A stretch of DNA of 64,000 bases from Cryobacterium algoritolerans (lineage in GTDB: Bacteria; Actinomycetota; Actinomycetes; Actinomycetales; Microbacteriaceae). Below the pieces are notes generated by a model. The model was not told where the DNA came from. It did not search any database and saw nothing but the letters and a program-made list of their open reading frames with translations. Both the position numbers and the translations under genes were made by a program. Of the stretch, positions 8,208 to 17,409 are shown piece after piece; within the stretch, counting starts at the first letter, position 1, and every line of letters begins with the position of its first letter. The stretch spans positions 186,001 through 250,000 of the forward strand of contig NZ_SOFP01000046.1 of the NCBI RefSeq assembly GCF_004402785.1, read 5' to 3'.

Positions 8208-10249
8208 CTCTCCTCAGCACCGGCACGATCGTGCCCAGCTACGTCCTGGACTCCTGGTGGACCCCGGCGGACGGCTCCCGGTCCCAGCTCGTGCTCGACG
8301 CCAGCACCGGCGAGGAGGTCGCCTCGGTCAGCAGTGAGGGACTCGACCTCGCCGATGTGGTCGAGCACGCCCGCACGGTCGGCCAGGCCTCGCTCGGCCG
8401 GCTCACCTTTCATCAGCGTGCCATCCTGCTCAAACAGCTCGCCCAATATCTGAGCGGCGTCAAGGATGAGCTATACACGCTCTCCGCCCGCACCGGAGCC
8501 ACCCGGTACGACTCGATGGTCGACATCGACGGCGGCATCGGCGTGCTGTTCACCCTGTCGTCGAAGGGTCGGCGGGAGATGCCCAACAGCCAGGTCTACG
8601 TCGACGGCGACGTCGAGGCGCTGTCGCGGGACGGCTCGTTCAGCGGCCAGCACATCTTCACCCGCATCCCCGGGGTGGCCTGCCAGATCAACGCGTTCAA
8701 CTTCCCGGTCTGGGGGATGCTCGAGAAGTTCGCCCCGGCGTTCATCGCCGGGGTGCCCTCGATCGTCAAACCGGCCTCGCCGACCGGGTACCTCACCGAG
8801 GCGGTCGTTCGTCACATCATCGCCTCCGGGATACTGCCACCCGGCACCCTGCAGCTCGTCTCCGGCAGCGCCCGCGACCTGATCGACCACCTCGATTACC
8901 GCGACCTCGTCGCCTTCACCGGTTCAGCCGGGACCGCGCGCAGCCTCAAGGCACACCCGAATGTGGTCGAGGGCGGGGTGCGGTTCACCAGCGAGACCGA
9001 CTCCCTCAACGCGGCGATCCTGGGTCCGGACGCCACTAAGGGCACGGCCGAGTTCGACGCCTACGTCGCCTCCGCCGTCACCGAGATGACCAGCAAGGCC
9101 GGCCAGAAGTGCACGAGCATCCGCCGGCTGATTGTTCCGTCCGGGCGGCGCGACGAGATCGTCGCGGCCGTGGCCGAGCGAGTGGAGCGCCGGGTCAGGG
9201 TCGGAGATCCGCGCGCTGACGGGGTCACCATGGGTCCCCTGGCCAGCCTTGACCAGCGGCGGGAGGTGCTCTCCAGCGTCGCGCGCCTGGTCGAGGGCGG
9301 TGGCCGGATCGTGATGGGCTCCACGGATGCCCCGGCCGGCACCGACCCGGGCGGCGCCTTCGTGGGGCCGCTGCTTCTCGCCTTCGACGACGCCGAGAGC
9401 CCCGCCGTACACGAGATCGAGGCGTTCGGTCCGGTCGCGTCGATCATCGAGTACACCGACCTGGACCACGCCGTCGCCCTGGCCGCCCTGGGCGGAGGTT
9501 CGCTGGTGGCGACGGTCGCCACCCACGACCCGAACGTCGCCCGCGCCCTGGTGCTCGGGATCGCCGCCCACCACGGACGGGTGCTGATGCTCGACCGGAT
9601 CGACGCGCGCAGCAGCACCGGCCACGGCGCACCCGTGCCGCATCTGGTGCACGGCGGGCCGGGCCGGGCCGGCGGCAGTGAGGAGCTGGGCGGCATCCGC
9701 TCGGTGCTGCACCACATGCAGCGCACGGCCATCCAGGGTTCGCCCGACATGCTCACGGCGATCACCGGCCAGTGGCACACCGGTGCTGCGGTGCGGCACG
9801 GGATCCACCCGTTCCGCAAGTCCCTCGCAGTGCTGCGGGTGGGTGACCAGGTGCAGGGCGGGCCGCGCACCGTGAACCTTGCGGACATCACCGCGTTCGC
9901 CGAAGCCACCGGCGACAAGTTCTACGCGCACACCGATGCTGAGGCGGCCTCGGCGAACCCGTTCTTCCCCGGGATCGTCGCCCACGGCTACCTCCTGGTC
10001 TCGTGGGCCGCCGGGCTGTTCGTGGATGCGGCCCCCGGACCCGTGCTCGCGAACTCCGGGTTGGACCGACTCCGGTTCGTCACCCCGGTCTCCCCGGGCG
10101 ACAGCATCCGGGTCACCCTCACCGCCAAGCGGATCACCCCGCGCGAGACGGAGGACTACGGCGAGGTCTGTTGGGACGCCGTGTTGCACAACCAGAACGA
10201 TGAGGTCGTCGCCAGCTACGACGTGCTCACCCTGGTCAGCAAGAACTAG
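8204..10249 (+). CDS. paaZ: PaaZ: bifunctional aldehyde dehydrogenase / oxepin-CoA hydrolase
   Basis: 681 residues, the expected length for the two-domain PaaZ. The N-terminal aldehyde dehydrogenase domain (about 1-520) has the catalytic Cys in SKAGQKCTSIRRLIV near 305 and a Glu in FTSETDSLN. The C-terminal MaoC hotdog domain (about 545-681) shows the hydratase-like motif DKFYAHTDAEAASANPFFPG. The MaoC part opens the oxepin-CoA ring and the dehydrogenase part oxidises the resulting semialdehyde. ATG 8204 follows GGAAGGAC and overlaps the paaH stop. It is last in the operon and converges on the next gene with a 4-bp overlap. The paaABCDE epoxidase and paaK ligase genes are not in the window. 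Confidence 0.93.
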   Translation: MTLLSTGTIVPSYVLDSWWTPADGSRSQLVLDASTGEEVASVSSEGLDLADVVEHARTVGQASLGRLTFHQRAILLKQLAQYLSGVKDELYTLSARTGATRYDSMVDIDGGIGVLFTLSSKGRREMPNSQVYVDGDVEALSRDGSFSGQHIFTRIPGVACQINAFNFPVWGMLEKFAPAFIAGVPSIVKPASPTGYLTEAVVRHIIASGILPPGTLQLVSGSARDLIDHLDYRDLVAFTGSAGTARSLKAHPNVVEGGVRFTSETDSLNAAILGPDATKGTAEFDAYVASAVTEMTSKAGQKCTSIRRLIVPSGRRDEIVAAVAERVERRVRVGDPRADGVTMGPLASLDQRREVLSSVARLVEGGGRIVMGSTDAPAGTDPGGAFVGPLLLAFDDAESPAVHEIEAFGPVASIIEYTDLDHAVALAALGGGSLVATVATHDPNVARALVLGIAAHHGRVLMLDRIDARSSTGHGAPVPHLVHGGPGRAGGSEELGGIRSVLHHMQRTAIQGSPDMLTAITGQWHTGAAVRHGIHPFRKSLAVLRVGDQVQGGPRTVNLADITAFAEATGDKFYAHTDAEAASANPFFPGIVAHGYLLVSWAAGLFVDAAPGPVLANSGLDRLRFVTPVSPGDSIRVTLTAKRITPRETEDYGEVCWDAVLHNQNDEVVASYDVLTLVSKN

Positions 10250-10716
10250 GGGCGCCGTCGCCGGGAACCGGAGGAGCTGAGCAGCGCGAAGAAGAGGAAG
10301 GTCAGCACCGTCGTTGTCGCCACAGCAATGACGTCGACGACGGTGAGCGGATTCGGGCCCAGCGCGGCCGGAAGCAGCACGAGCAGGCTCCAGCAGAACA
10401 GCACGGCCGCCGCCGCGGTGCACGCACTGGACAGCCGCACCGCCCCAAGCGAACCGTAGTGCGCGGCCGCGGATGCGCCCAGGACCGCACCCACGAGGGC
10501 TGCCAGCCCGACGAAGGCACCGAGCAGGAGCCCGAGGCCGGCGCCCAGGGCGGCCATGCCCCCGGCCAGGGCCGGGCCGCGCCCACCCTGGTAGGCGAAG
10601 AGGAAGTTGGCCACCGGGTAGGCCGCCCCGGCCGCCGCCGCGAGCACGACGATCGGTCGCCCGCGGCGCCCGACCCGCGCGGCGGCGTCACCCCACCGGT
10701 CCTGTAACGATTTCAC
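10246..10716 (-). CDS. Hypothetical multi-pass membrane protein
   Basis: 156 residues with four or five hydrophobic helices, rich in Ala, Gly and Leu, and a basic C-terminal tail (SGSRRRRP). A short basic N-terminus (RWGDAAARVGRRGRP) precedes the first helix near residue 22, which places the N-terminus inside by the positive-inside rule. No conserved motif or family was recognised. It converges on paaZ with a 4-bp overlap of stops, and its start lies about 70 bp from the stop of the E2 gene, so it is probably transcribed alone. Codon use looks like its neighbours. Confidence 0.65.
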   Translation of the reverse strand: MKSLQDRWGDAAARVGRRGRPIVVLAAAAGAAYPVANFLFAYQGGRGPALAGGMAALGAGLGLLLGAFVGLAALVGAVLGASAAAHYGSLGAVRLSSACTAAAAVLFCWSLLVLLPAALGPNPLTVVDVIAVATTTVLTFLFFALLSSSGSRRRRP

Positions 10717-10786
10717 CTCTCCATCGTGGCAGATTGAGGTGAGTAAGACTCAGGAATTTTCAGTCGGTGCGTGCCGAATGCGGGCC

Positions 10787-12301
10787 TCAGAGGTCGGCGA
10801 GCAGGGAAACGGGGGATTCGATGCAGCGCGCGACAAAGGTGAGGAACCCCGCAGCCGTATCGCCGTCGCAGACCCGGTGGTCGAAGACCATGGACAGTTC
10901 GACGACGGTCCGCACCGCCAGCTCGTGGTCGACCACCCACGGGCGTTCGATCATCCGGCCGATGCCCAGGATGGCGGCCTCCGGGTGGTTGATGATCGCC
11001 GCCGACCCGTCCACGCCGAGGGAACCGAAGTTGTTCAGGGTGAACGTTCCACCGGACAGGGCGCCGGGGGCGAACGCGCCGTCGCGTGACTGCGTCACGA
11101 GGCCGGCGATGGAATCCCGCAACTGCCGGGTGGTCAGGCCGTGGGCGCCGTGCACGACCGGGACCATCAGGCCCCGTGGAGTCTGCGCGGCGATTCCGAG
11201 GTTGATGTCCCCGCGCACCAGGATCTCCTGGCTGGCGGTGTCGACCGAAGCGTTGAGGAGCGGGTACCGACGCAGGCCTTCGACGACGAAACGGGCGATC
11301 AGCGCGGTTACGCTGAAGCGTTCGCCGGTGACGGCGAGCAGCCGGTCCCGGGCACCGAAGAGCTCGGTGGCGTCGACGTCGAGCCAGATCGTGGCCTCGG
11401 GGATCTCCCGTCGGGACTGGGCAAGGCGCTCGGCCACCACCTTGCGCAGCCCGGTGATCGGGATGCGGGTGTCCCCGATGGCCGGCGCTCCCAACTCTGC
11501 AGCGGCTGCGGGAGCGGCGGACCGTGCCTGTGGCAGCGTCGGGGCTGCTGCCGTTGCTGCCGTTGCTGCCGTTGCTGCCGTTGCTGCCGTTGCTGCGGCT
11601 GCTGCTGCCTGGCCCTGGGCGTGGATCCGGGCTTCGACGTCGCGGCGCAGGACCAGGTCGTTCGGCCCGCTGCCGCGCAGCGTGCTCGCGTCGAAGCCGT
11701 TCTCCCGGGCGAGCCTCCGCACGATCGGGGAGACGACCGGTGACGGGAGACCAGGGTGGGTCGGGCCGGCCTCGGGAGTGATCACCGCGGCTGTCGTCAC
11801 GAGAATCTGCTGGGGGGACGGTTCACCTCCCCTGGCGCCGAATCGCGCCGAGGAAGGCCGCCGGACCGGCCGGGTATTCTCACTCGTGCCGTAACCGACG
11901 AGCACGGCACCGGACGCCCCGCCCGACTCGGCGGGCGAGTCGGCAGATGAATCGGCAGATGACGAGGCGGGCGCAGCTGCGGCCGCGGGTGCCGGCAGAG
12001 TTCCCGGTGCTGCCCCGACGGAGGGTGCGGACACAGGTGCGGATTCCGGGGCCGGCTCCGCGGCATCCGTCACGCTCAGCAGCACCTGGCCGGAGTGGAT
12101 CACCTGGCCGGTCTCGCCGAAGAGCGCCTCGACAACGCCGCCGAACGGCGACGGGAGTTCCACGATCGACTTCGCGGATTCGACCTCGACGACGGGCTGG
12201 TCGATCGCGATGGTGTCGCCGACGCTCACCAGCCAGGACACGATCTCCGCCTCGGTCAGGCCCTCGCCGAGGTCGGGAAGGATGAAGTCGTGCGTCATCA
12301 T
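10787..12301 (-). CDS. bkdC: Dihydrolipoamide acyltransferase E2 of a branched-chain 2-oxoacid dehydrogenase complex
   Basis: 504 residues with the classic E2 order. An N-terminal lipoyl domain (1-80) has the lipoylated Lys in VEVESAKSIVELPSP. A peripheral-subunit binding domain lies near 180-215 (SPIVRRLARENGFDASTLRG). The C-terminal acyltransferase core ends with the active-site His motif MVFDHRVCDGDTAAGF. The linkers are Ala-rich, and one is built from a 9-bp tandem repeat. Double ATG at 12301/12298 overlaps the E1beta stop (ATGA), so the three subunits are coupled. Sequence fits a branched-chain or pyruvate-type complex; the Lrp regulator upstream favours branched-chain. No E3 gene is nearby. 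Confidence 0.9.
   Translation of the reverse strand: MMTHDFILPDLGEGLTEAEIVSWLVSVGDTIAIDQPVVEVESAKSIVELPSPFGGVVEALFGETGQVIHSGQVLLSVTDAAEPAPESAPVSAPSVGAAPGTLPAPAAAAAPASSSADSSADSPAESGGASGAVLVGYGTSENTRPVRRPSSARFGARGGEPSPQQILVTTAAVITPEAGPTHPGLPSPVVSPIVRRLARENGFDASTLRGSGPNDLVLRRDVEARIHAQGQAAAAAATAATAATAATAATAAAPTLPQARSAAPAAAAELGAPAIGDTRIPITGLRKVVAERLAQSRREIPEATIWLDVDATELFGARDRLLAVTGERFSVTALIARFVVEGLRRYPLLNASVDTASQEILVRGDINLGIAAQTPRGLMVPVVHGAHGLTTRQLRDSIAGLVTQSRDGAFAPGALSGGTFTLNNFGSLGVDGSAAIINHPEAAILGIGRMIERPWVVDHELAVRTVVELSMVFDHRVCDGDTAAGFLTFVARCIESPVSLLADL
11551..11595. repeat. Five 9-bp tandem units (CCGTTGCTG) inside the E2 gene
   Basis: Five exact copies of CCGTTGCTG, flanked by degenerate GCTGCTG units. 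On the coding strand they encode an (Ala-Ala-Thr)n spacer between the subunit-binding and catalytic domains. The unit length keeps the frame, so copy-number change would alter linker length without breaking the protein. Confidence 0.9.
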
Positions 12302-13314
12302 GACCACTCCCAGGTGCCGAGTGCGGCGAGGATCCGGTCGGGGGTCGGCAGGAAGTATTCCTCGAGCTTGGGGGACGGATAGGGGATGTCGAATCCGGTG
12401 ATCCGCAGGATGGGCGCGGCGAGGTGGAAGAAGTTGCGTTCGGTGAGCCGCGCCGCGACCTCTGCGCCGTACCCGCCGAACTGCGCGGCCTCGTGCACGA
12501 CGGCGGCCCTGCTCGTCTTGCGCAGCGACGCGCCGACGGTGGCGTCGTCGAAGGGCGACAGGCTGCGCAGATCGATCACTTCGATCGACAGGCCCTCCGC
12601 CGTGGCCAGCTCAGCGGTGGCCAGCGCGGTCTTCACGGTCGGACCGTAGGCGATGAGCGTGACGTCGGTGCCCTCCCGAAGCACCACGGCGGTGTTCATC
12701 GGGGTGGTCTGCACGGGCAGACTGAGCACCTCTTTCATCCAGTAGCGGCTCTTGGGCTCCATGAAGATCACTGGGTCGTCGCTCGCGATGGCCTCGCGCA
12801 ACATCGAATACGCGTCGGCGGGGTTGGACGGCGACACGACCGTCAAGCCGGGCGTGGCGCTCCAGTACGCCTCGGACGAGTCGGAGTGGTGTTCCACCCC
12901 GCCGATGTCGCCCGCGTATGGGATACGGATGACGATGGGGAGCGAGATCCGCCCCCGGGTGCGATTGCGCATCTTGGCGAGGTGCGAAACGATTTGCTCG
13001 AACGCCGGATAGCTGAACGCGTCGAACTGCATCTCCACCACCGGGCGCAAGCCATAGATGGCCATGCCGATCGCGGTGCCGACGATACCGGACTCGGCCA
13101 GAGGAGAATCGCTCACCCTGGTCTCGCCGAACTCGGCGTAGAGCCCGTCGGTGACCCGGAAGACGCCGCCGAGGGGACCGACGTCCTCCCCGAACAGCAC
13201 GACGGTCGGGTCGTCCCGCATCGAGTCGTGGATTGCCGCGTTGAGGGCGGCGGCCATGGTGAGGGCGGCGGGCGGGCGGGCGACCACTGGGGAGATCGTG
13301 CTCTGCAGTGTCAT
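12298..13314 (-). CDS. bkdB: 2-oxoacid dehydrogenase E1 component, beta subunit
   Basis: 338 residues, normal for E1beta of the thiamine-diphosphate dehydrogenase complexes. An N-terminal pyrimidine-binding domain (FGEDVGPLGGVFRVTDGL near 35-52, with the activating Glu) and a C-terminal transketolase domain (LRSLSPFDDATVGASLRKT near 250-270) are intact. With the alpha subunit it decarboxylates 2-oxo acids and transfers the acyl group to E2. ATG 13314 overlaps the E1alpha stop (ATGA). The frame stays open upstream, but that part is a shadow of the E1alpha C-terminus and is not included. Confidence 0.92.
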   Translation of the reverse strand: MTLQSTISPVVARPPAALTMAAALNAAIHDSMRDDPTVVLFGEDVGPLGGVFRVTDGLYAEFGETRVSDSPLAESGIVGTAIGMAIYGLRPVVEMQFDAFSYPAFEQIVSHLAKMRNRTRGRISLPIVIRIPYAGDIGGVEHHSDSSEAYWSATPGLTVVSPSNPADAYSMLREAIASDDPVIFMEPKSRYWMKEVLSLPVQTTPMNTAVVLREGTDVTLIAYGPTVKTALATAELATAEGLSIEVIDLRSLSPFDDATVGASLRKTSRAAVVHEAAQFGGYGAEVAARLTERNFFHLAAPILRITGFDIPYPSPKLEEYFLPTPDRILAALGTWEWS

Positions 13315-14495
13315 GCGTGCGCTCCTGCGGGGGTGGTGGATGACGAGGGGGTGGTCGGCGCTGAGGGTGTGGCGGGCGGCTGCCCGGCGAGCGCGGCGTG
13401 TTCGGCCAGTTCGGCGGCCAGGAACGCGCGCTGTTCGGCGAGCGCGGCCCGCGGGTCGGCATAGACGTGGTCGAAAAGTTCGAGCGGGTCCACCCGCACC
13501 GGCAGCATCATGCATTCCCGGGTCGCCGCCGCGAGGTCCTCCGCTTCGTCACGGATGCCCGCCCGCTCCTGGTCACTCAGCGCGCCGATGGAGACCAGGT
13601 AGGTGTCCAGGCGTTCGATCGGGTCGCGCCGCCGCCAGACGTCGACGTCGCCCGCCGCGCGGTAACGGCTCGGGTCGTCGGAGTTGGTGTGCGCCTCCAT
13701 CCGGTAGGTCAGCCCCTCGACCAGGGTCGGCCCACCGCCCGTGCGTGCCCGGTCGACGGCCGCGGAGGTGACGGCGTACATCGCGGCGACGTCGTTGCCG
13801 TCGACGTAGAAACCGGGCATACCGTAGCCGATGGCCTTGTCCGCGATGGTGCGGCAGCGCATCTGCTTGTCGAGCGGCACGCTGATCGCGAACTGGTTGT
13901 TCTGCACCACGAATACGACTGGCGCCTGCCAGACGGCGGCGAAGTTGAGCGCCTCATGCGCGTCGCCCTCGCTCGTGGCGCCGTCACCGAGCAGGGTGAG
14001 GGCGACGGTGCTGTCCTGCTTGAGCTTGGATGCCGTGGCCAGGCCGACGGCGTGCAACGCCTGGGTCGCGAGCGGAGTGGCCTGCGGGGCGATCCGGTGC
14101 TCGTATTGGTCGTAGCCGCTGTGCCACTCACCGCGGAACGAGGCGAGGATGTGTTCGGGCTTCACCCCCCGGGTGAGCAGGGCGATACTATCCCGGTAGG
14201 TAGGGAAGAGCCAGTCGCCCGGATCGAGCGACGCGACGGCCGCGATCTCGCAGGCCTCCTGGCCGAGGGCCGAGGGGTAGGTGGCCAGGCGGCCCTGTCG
14301 GGTGAGCGCGGTGACCTGCACGTCGAACCGGCGTGCCACAACCATCTGCCGGTAAAGGCCGAGGAGCGTGCCGGGGTCAGGGAGCACGAAATCGCCGGCG
14401 TTGTCCGTCACGGCATGGCCGGTGTCATCGATCAGGCGGAGGGGCTGCGGCGCCGGCGCGGTGGACACGACGGGGCTCTCGACGTTGAGGCTCAT
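13311..14495 (-). CDS. bkdA: 2-oxoacid dehydrogenase E1 component, alpha subunit
   Basis: About 394 residues. The thiamine-diphosphate/Mg site is plain: LLGDGATSEGDAHEALNFAA followed by VVFVVQNNQFAISVP. RQGRLATYPSALGQEACEIA near residue 80-100 is the phosphate-loop region shared with branched-chain E1alpha. The last 25 or so residues form a Pro/Ser/Thr-rich tail. The start is uncertain: ATG 14495, ATG 14513 and a start at 14528 are all in frame, and none has a clear Shine-Dalgarno. It heads the E1alpha-E1beta-E2 operon, about 110 bp after the Lrp gene read in the same direction. Confidence 0.9.
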   Translation of the reverse strand: MSLNVESPVVSTAPAPQPLRLIDDTGHAVTDNAGDFVLPDPGTLLGLYRQMVVARRFDVQVTALTRQGRLATYPSALGQEACEIAAVASLDPGDWLFPTYRDSIALLTRGVKPEHILASFRGEWHSGYDQYEHRIAPQATPLATQALHAVGLATASKLKQDSTVALTLLGDGATSEGDAHEALNFAAVWQAPVVFVVQNNQFAISVPLDKQMRCRTIADKAIGYGMPGFYVDGNDVAAMYAVTSAAVDRARTGGGPTLVEGLTYRMEAHTNSDDPSRYRAAGDVDVWRRRDPIERLDTYLVSIGALSDQERAGIRDEAEDLAAATRECMMLPVRVDPLELFDHVYADPRAALAEQRAFLAAELAEHAALAGQPPATPSAPTTPSSSTTPAGAHA

Positions 14496-14606
14496 GACGC
14501 AATCGTGGGGCATCGGTCGGTCGGTCACGACACCGCGGAGACGGATGCGAACGATTGGCTCGAACCTGCCCTTTACCGTGCCAAACGTCCGAGAACCATG
14601 GCGGCG

Positions 14607-15101
14607 TCAGTGCCAGATGTCCGGAGCTTCGGCGGGCGCGTGACCGGCGATCTCCTCGAGAATCAAGTGGGACCGGGTGGATATGACACCGGGCATACTG
14701 TGGATGTCTCGCAGGATGGCCTGGCTCAGCTGCTCGTGGTCGGGCGCGCTCACCGTGAGAATGATATCGATGTCGCCGCTGACCGCCTGAGCCTTCTCGA
14801 CGAAGGGCAGCTTGCTGAGTCGGGACGCGATGTCGGTCCAGGAGACGTCGCCGATCTTGACCACTACCAGGGCGGACACGTGCAGGCCGAGGGCGCGCGG
14901 ATCGATCTGGGCTCCGAAGCCGGTGATGACCCCGTGGCGCACAAGGTTCTGAACCCGCGTGTGGGCCGCCGTGCGGGAGATGTGCACGAGGGCAGCGACC
15001 TGGCGCATCGACAGGCGGGCGTCCCTGCTGAGTTCGGCGACTATCCGCCGGTCGATGGCATCAAGGCCGGCGGGCGCGGGCGATGGGGAGTGATCGCTCA
15101 T
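14607..15101 (-). CDS. Lrp/AsnC family transcriptional regulator (probable bkd activator)
   Basis: 164 residues, standard for the family. An N-terminal helix-turn-helix (about 13-60, AELSRDARLSMRQVAALVHI then SRTAAHTRVQNLVRHGVI) and a C-terminal RAM/ligand domain (VSALVVVKIGDVS through VSGDIDIILTVSAPDHEQL) are complete. Such regulators bind amino acids as octamers. Its place directly upstream of the bkd genes, in the same direction, matches BkdR-type regulators that respond to branched-chain amino acids. This role is inferred from context. The start ATG lies 40 bp from the stop of the MpaB-family gene. Confidence 0.88.
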   Translation of the reverse strand: MSDHSPSPAPAGLDAIDRRIVAELSRDARLSMRQVAALVHISRTAAHTRVQNLVRHGVITGFGAQIDPRALGLHVSALVVVKIGDVSWTDIASRLSKLPFVEKAQAVSGDIDIILTVSAPDHEQLSQAILRDIHSMPGVISTRSHLILEEIAGHAPAEAPDIWH

Positions 15102-15141
15102 ACCGGCAGTTGCGTCATGGTGGTCCTCAGGTCGGGAGGCT

Positions 15142-15942
15142 TCAGACTACCGCCGGCTCACTCGACTGGCGCACCTCGCGCAGGTAGTGGTTCTTCGGCC
15201 AGTGCCGAAGCCGCAGCGGCAACAGTGGGTAAACGACCGCGGTGAACGCCAGGAGGCGGTCGAAACGACGCTGCGAGCGCGGTGACCAGTCCAGTTCAAA
15301 CAGGTCCCGCACGTGCGGGGGGAGCAGCCCCACGGTGAGGAAACGGCCCAGTGGCATCAGGAGGTGGAGCCATCCCGGACCGGTCTGGGGGTGCAGGAGT
15401 TGCCTGGCCACCGCCCTGGTGGTTGCATCCGTGCGGAGTTCGGCGAGCCGGTCCCGGAAATACACGGCGAAGGCCGCGCGATCAGCCGGCCACAGTTCGG
15501 TCGGCACCTGCAGCGCCGTGCCGAGAACGGCGTAGTCCAGGTAGAGGGCGTCGGCGACGTCGTCCGCCAGAGGACCGAAGACGAGTTCGCGCATCGTGAT
15601 CGCCGAGTCGTACAGGGTCGCTGCCACCCAGAGTTGCAGCTCGGGGGTGAACGCGCTGTAGGCCGGGGCCCCGTTGGCGGCGTCGCCGACGACCGGGCCG
15701 TGAGCGCGGTTGACCCGACGGCTGGCGCTCGCCGCCTCGGAGGGGGTGCCGAAGACCACGGCGTAGACGTACGTGAGTGTGCCGCGCAGCCGGTTGAGGG
15801 GCCGTGATGCGAAATCGCTGTGGTGGGCAACGCCGTGCCCAATGGCCGGATTCGCGATCTGCAGCAGGATGGACCGTCCGCCGGCGGCGATGAGCACGCC
15901 CTCGCCGGCGATGTCACGCATGCCCAGGTCGCGACGTGTCAC
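15142..15942 (-). CDS. Oxygenase MpaB family protein (DUF2236)
   Basis: 266 residues. The family is recognised from GEGVLIAAGGRSILLQIANP near residues 13-32, GHGVAHHSDFASRPLNRLRG (His-rich, near 35-55), and the later AATLYDSAITMRE. MpaB-family proteins are heme-dependent oxygenases, including the mycophenolate-pathway enzyme and latex-clearing proteins; the substrate here is unknown. The GTG start at 15942 has a strong GGGAGGAAG Shine-Dalgarno. It is followed on the same strand by the lrp gene after 40 bp, but no functional link is evident. Its length is typical for the short bacterial form. Confidence 0.8.
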   Translation of the reverse strand: MTRRDLGMRDIAGEGVLIAAGGRSILLQIANPAIGHGVAHHSDFASRPLNRLRGTLTYVYAVVFGTPSEAASASRRVNRAHGPVVGDAANGAPAYSAFTPELQLWVAATLYDSAITMRELVFGPLADDVADALYLDYAVLGTALQVPTELWPADRAAFAVYFRDRLAELRTDATTRAVARQLLHPQTGPGWLHLLMPLGRFLTVGLLPPHVRDLFELDWSPRSQRRFDRLLAFTAVVYPLLPLRLRHWPKNHYLREVRQSSEPAVV

Positions 15943-16049
15943 TTCTTCCTCCCGTCGGGTTCCTCCCGTTGTAGATGACGAGTGTAGTGCGACTTGAGAG
16001 GATCGTGACGCCGGGTTCCCGTGACAGTTCGCGGGGCTAACCTTGACTG

Positions 16050-17303
16050 ATGGATACCGGGCGAGGACGACCAGGACGGCCTCGCGGGGGCGCGATGCTC
16101 GTCGTTGCTCTGGCCGCCGCTGTTGCCGTTTCCGTGCTGCTGGGCGGCTGCTCGCCGGTGTCGCCCGCTACAGGCGCCCGGGGGCCCGCCCAGGTGCCGT
16201 CGGCTCATGCCAGGGATCGGGTCGATCCGCTCGCTGCCAACGCCCGGCGGCGGCTGTCCGCCATGACGCTGACCGAGAAGATCTCCAGCCTGCTGATGCT
16301 GCACCAGCCGGGAACGGATGCCGCCACGCTCGGTTCCTTCGCCGCGGATAACGGCCTGGGCGGGCTCATCCTGATGGGCGACAATGTGCCGGAAGCCCCA
16401 GAGGCCCTCGGCAAGCTGACCGCGACGCTGAGCGCCGACGCAGCGCTTCCGCTCGTGATCGGGATCGACCAGGAGGGCGGCGAGGTCGACCGGCTGAGGA
16501 ATGACGAGGCGCCGGGGGCGGAGGCCGTGCGCTCCCAGCCCGTGCCTGCCACGGAGGGCGCCTTCCGTAGTCGCGCCGCCCTGCTTCAGTCCGCCGGGGT
16601 CAGCGTCAACTTCGGCATCGTGGCCGATGTCACCGCCGATCCGAACTCGTTCCTCTACGGCCGGGTGCTCGGCACGGACCCTGCCACGGCATCCGTGCGG
16701 GTTGCCGCCGCCGTCGCCGGCGAACGTGGCCGGGTGCTGAGCACCCTCAAGCACTTTCCGGGGCATGGGGCGGCGCAGGGGGACTCGCACCGGAGCGTTC
16801 CGTCGACCGAGCTGGGTTATCGGGAATGGCTCAGCCAGGTGGCACCACCGTTCAAGGCCGGCATCGCCGCCGGCGCCCAGGTGGTCATGTTCGGGCACCT
16901 GGCCTATCCGGCCGTTGATGCCCGGCCCGCCAGCCTTTCCCCGGCCTGGCACACGATCCTGCGCCGCACGCTCGGTTTCACCGGCATCGCAATCACCGAC
17001 GACCTGCTGATGCTTCAGGACACGGGGCTGCCCGAGTACGCCGACCCAACCGAGAATGCCATCGCGGCGATCGCTGCCGGCAACACCATGCTGCTCTACG
17101 TCACACCCGCCGACCCCGCGCGCGTCGGGATCGCCGTTCCCGCTCTGGTTGCCGGAATCGCCGGCGCCGTCGAATCCGGACGGATCGAGGAGGCCCAGAT
17201 CGACGACGCGGCTTACCGGTTGATGGTGTTGCGCCGCGGACTCGCCGTGCGTTCGGCCCACGGCGACCCGTGCGGCGTCGACTGCCGCCGGCTGCTGCGA
17301 TAG
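16050..17303 (+). CDS. Lipoprotein glycoside hydrolase family 3, NagZ-type beta-N-acetylhexosaminidase
   Basis: 417 residues. The N-terminus is a lipoprotein signal: basic start, hydrophobic core VVALAAAVAVSVLLGGC, lipobox Cys near residue 35. The GH3 TIM barrel follows. VIGIDQEGGEVDRL (around 137) and LSTLKHFPGHGAAQGDSH (around 230) carry the substrate-binding and NagZ-type Asp-His residues. The nucleophile Asp is in IAITDDLLML near 313. Secreted NagZ-like enzymes trim N-acetylglucosamine from cell-wall fragments, so a role in peptidoglycan turnover is likely. Length is right for a single-domain GH3. It is divergent from the MpaB gene and stands alone. Confidence 0.88.
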   Translation: MDTGRGRPGRPRGGAMLVVALAAAVAVSVLLGGCSPVSPATGARGPAQVPSAHARDRVDPLAANARRRLSAMTLTEKISSLLMLHQPGTDAATLGSFAADNGLGGLILMGDNVPEAPEALGKLTATLSADAALPLVIGIDQEGGEVDRLRNDEAPGAEAVRSQPVPATEGAFRSRAALLQSAGVSVNFGIVADVTADPNSFLYGRVLGTDPATASVRVAAAVAGERGRVLSTLKHFPGHGAAQGDSHRSVPSTELGYREWLSQVAPPFKAGIAAGAQVVMFGHLAYPAVDARPASLSPAWHTILRRTLGFTGIAITDDLLMLQDTGLPEYADPTENAIAAIAAGNTMLLYVTPADPARVGIAVPALVAGIAGAVESGRIEEAQIDDAAYRLMVLRRGLAVRSAHGDPCGVDCRRLLR

Positions 17304-17409
17304 CGAGGCGGTCCGAAAGAAAACTAGCGGATTCGGAATAATCCGAGATCCTATGCGATTGCATGTAATTGGCGGCGATAATCCACCGCCTGAGACTCGA
17401 GGAGAACCA

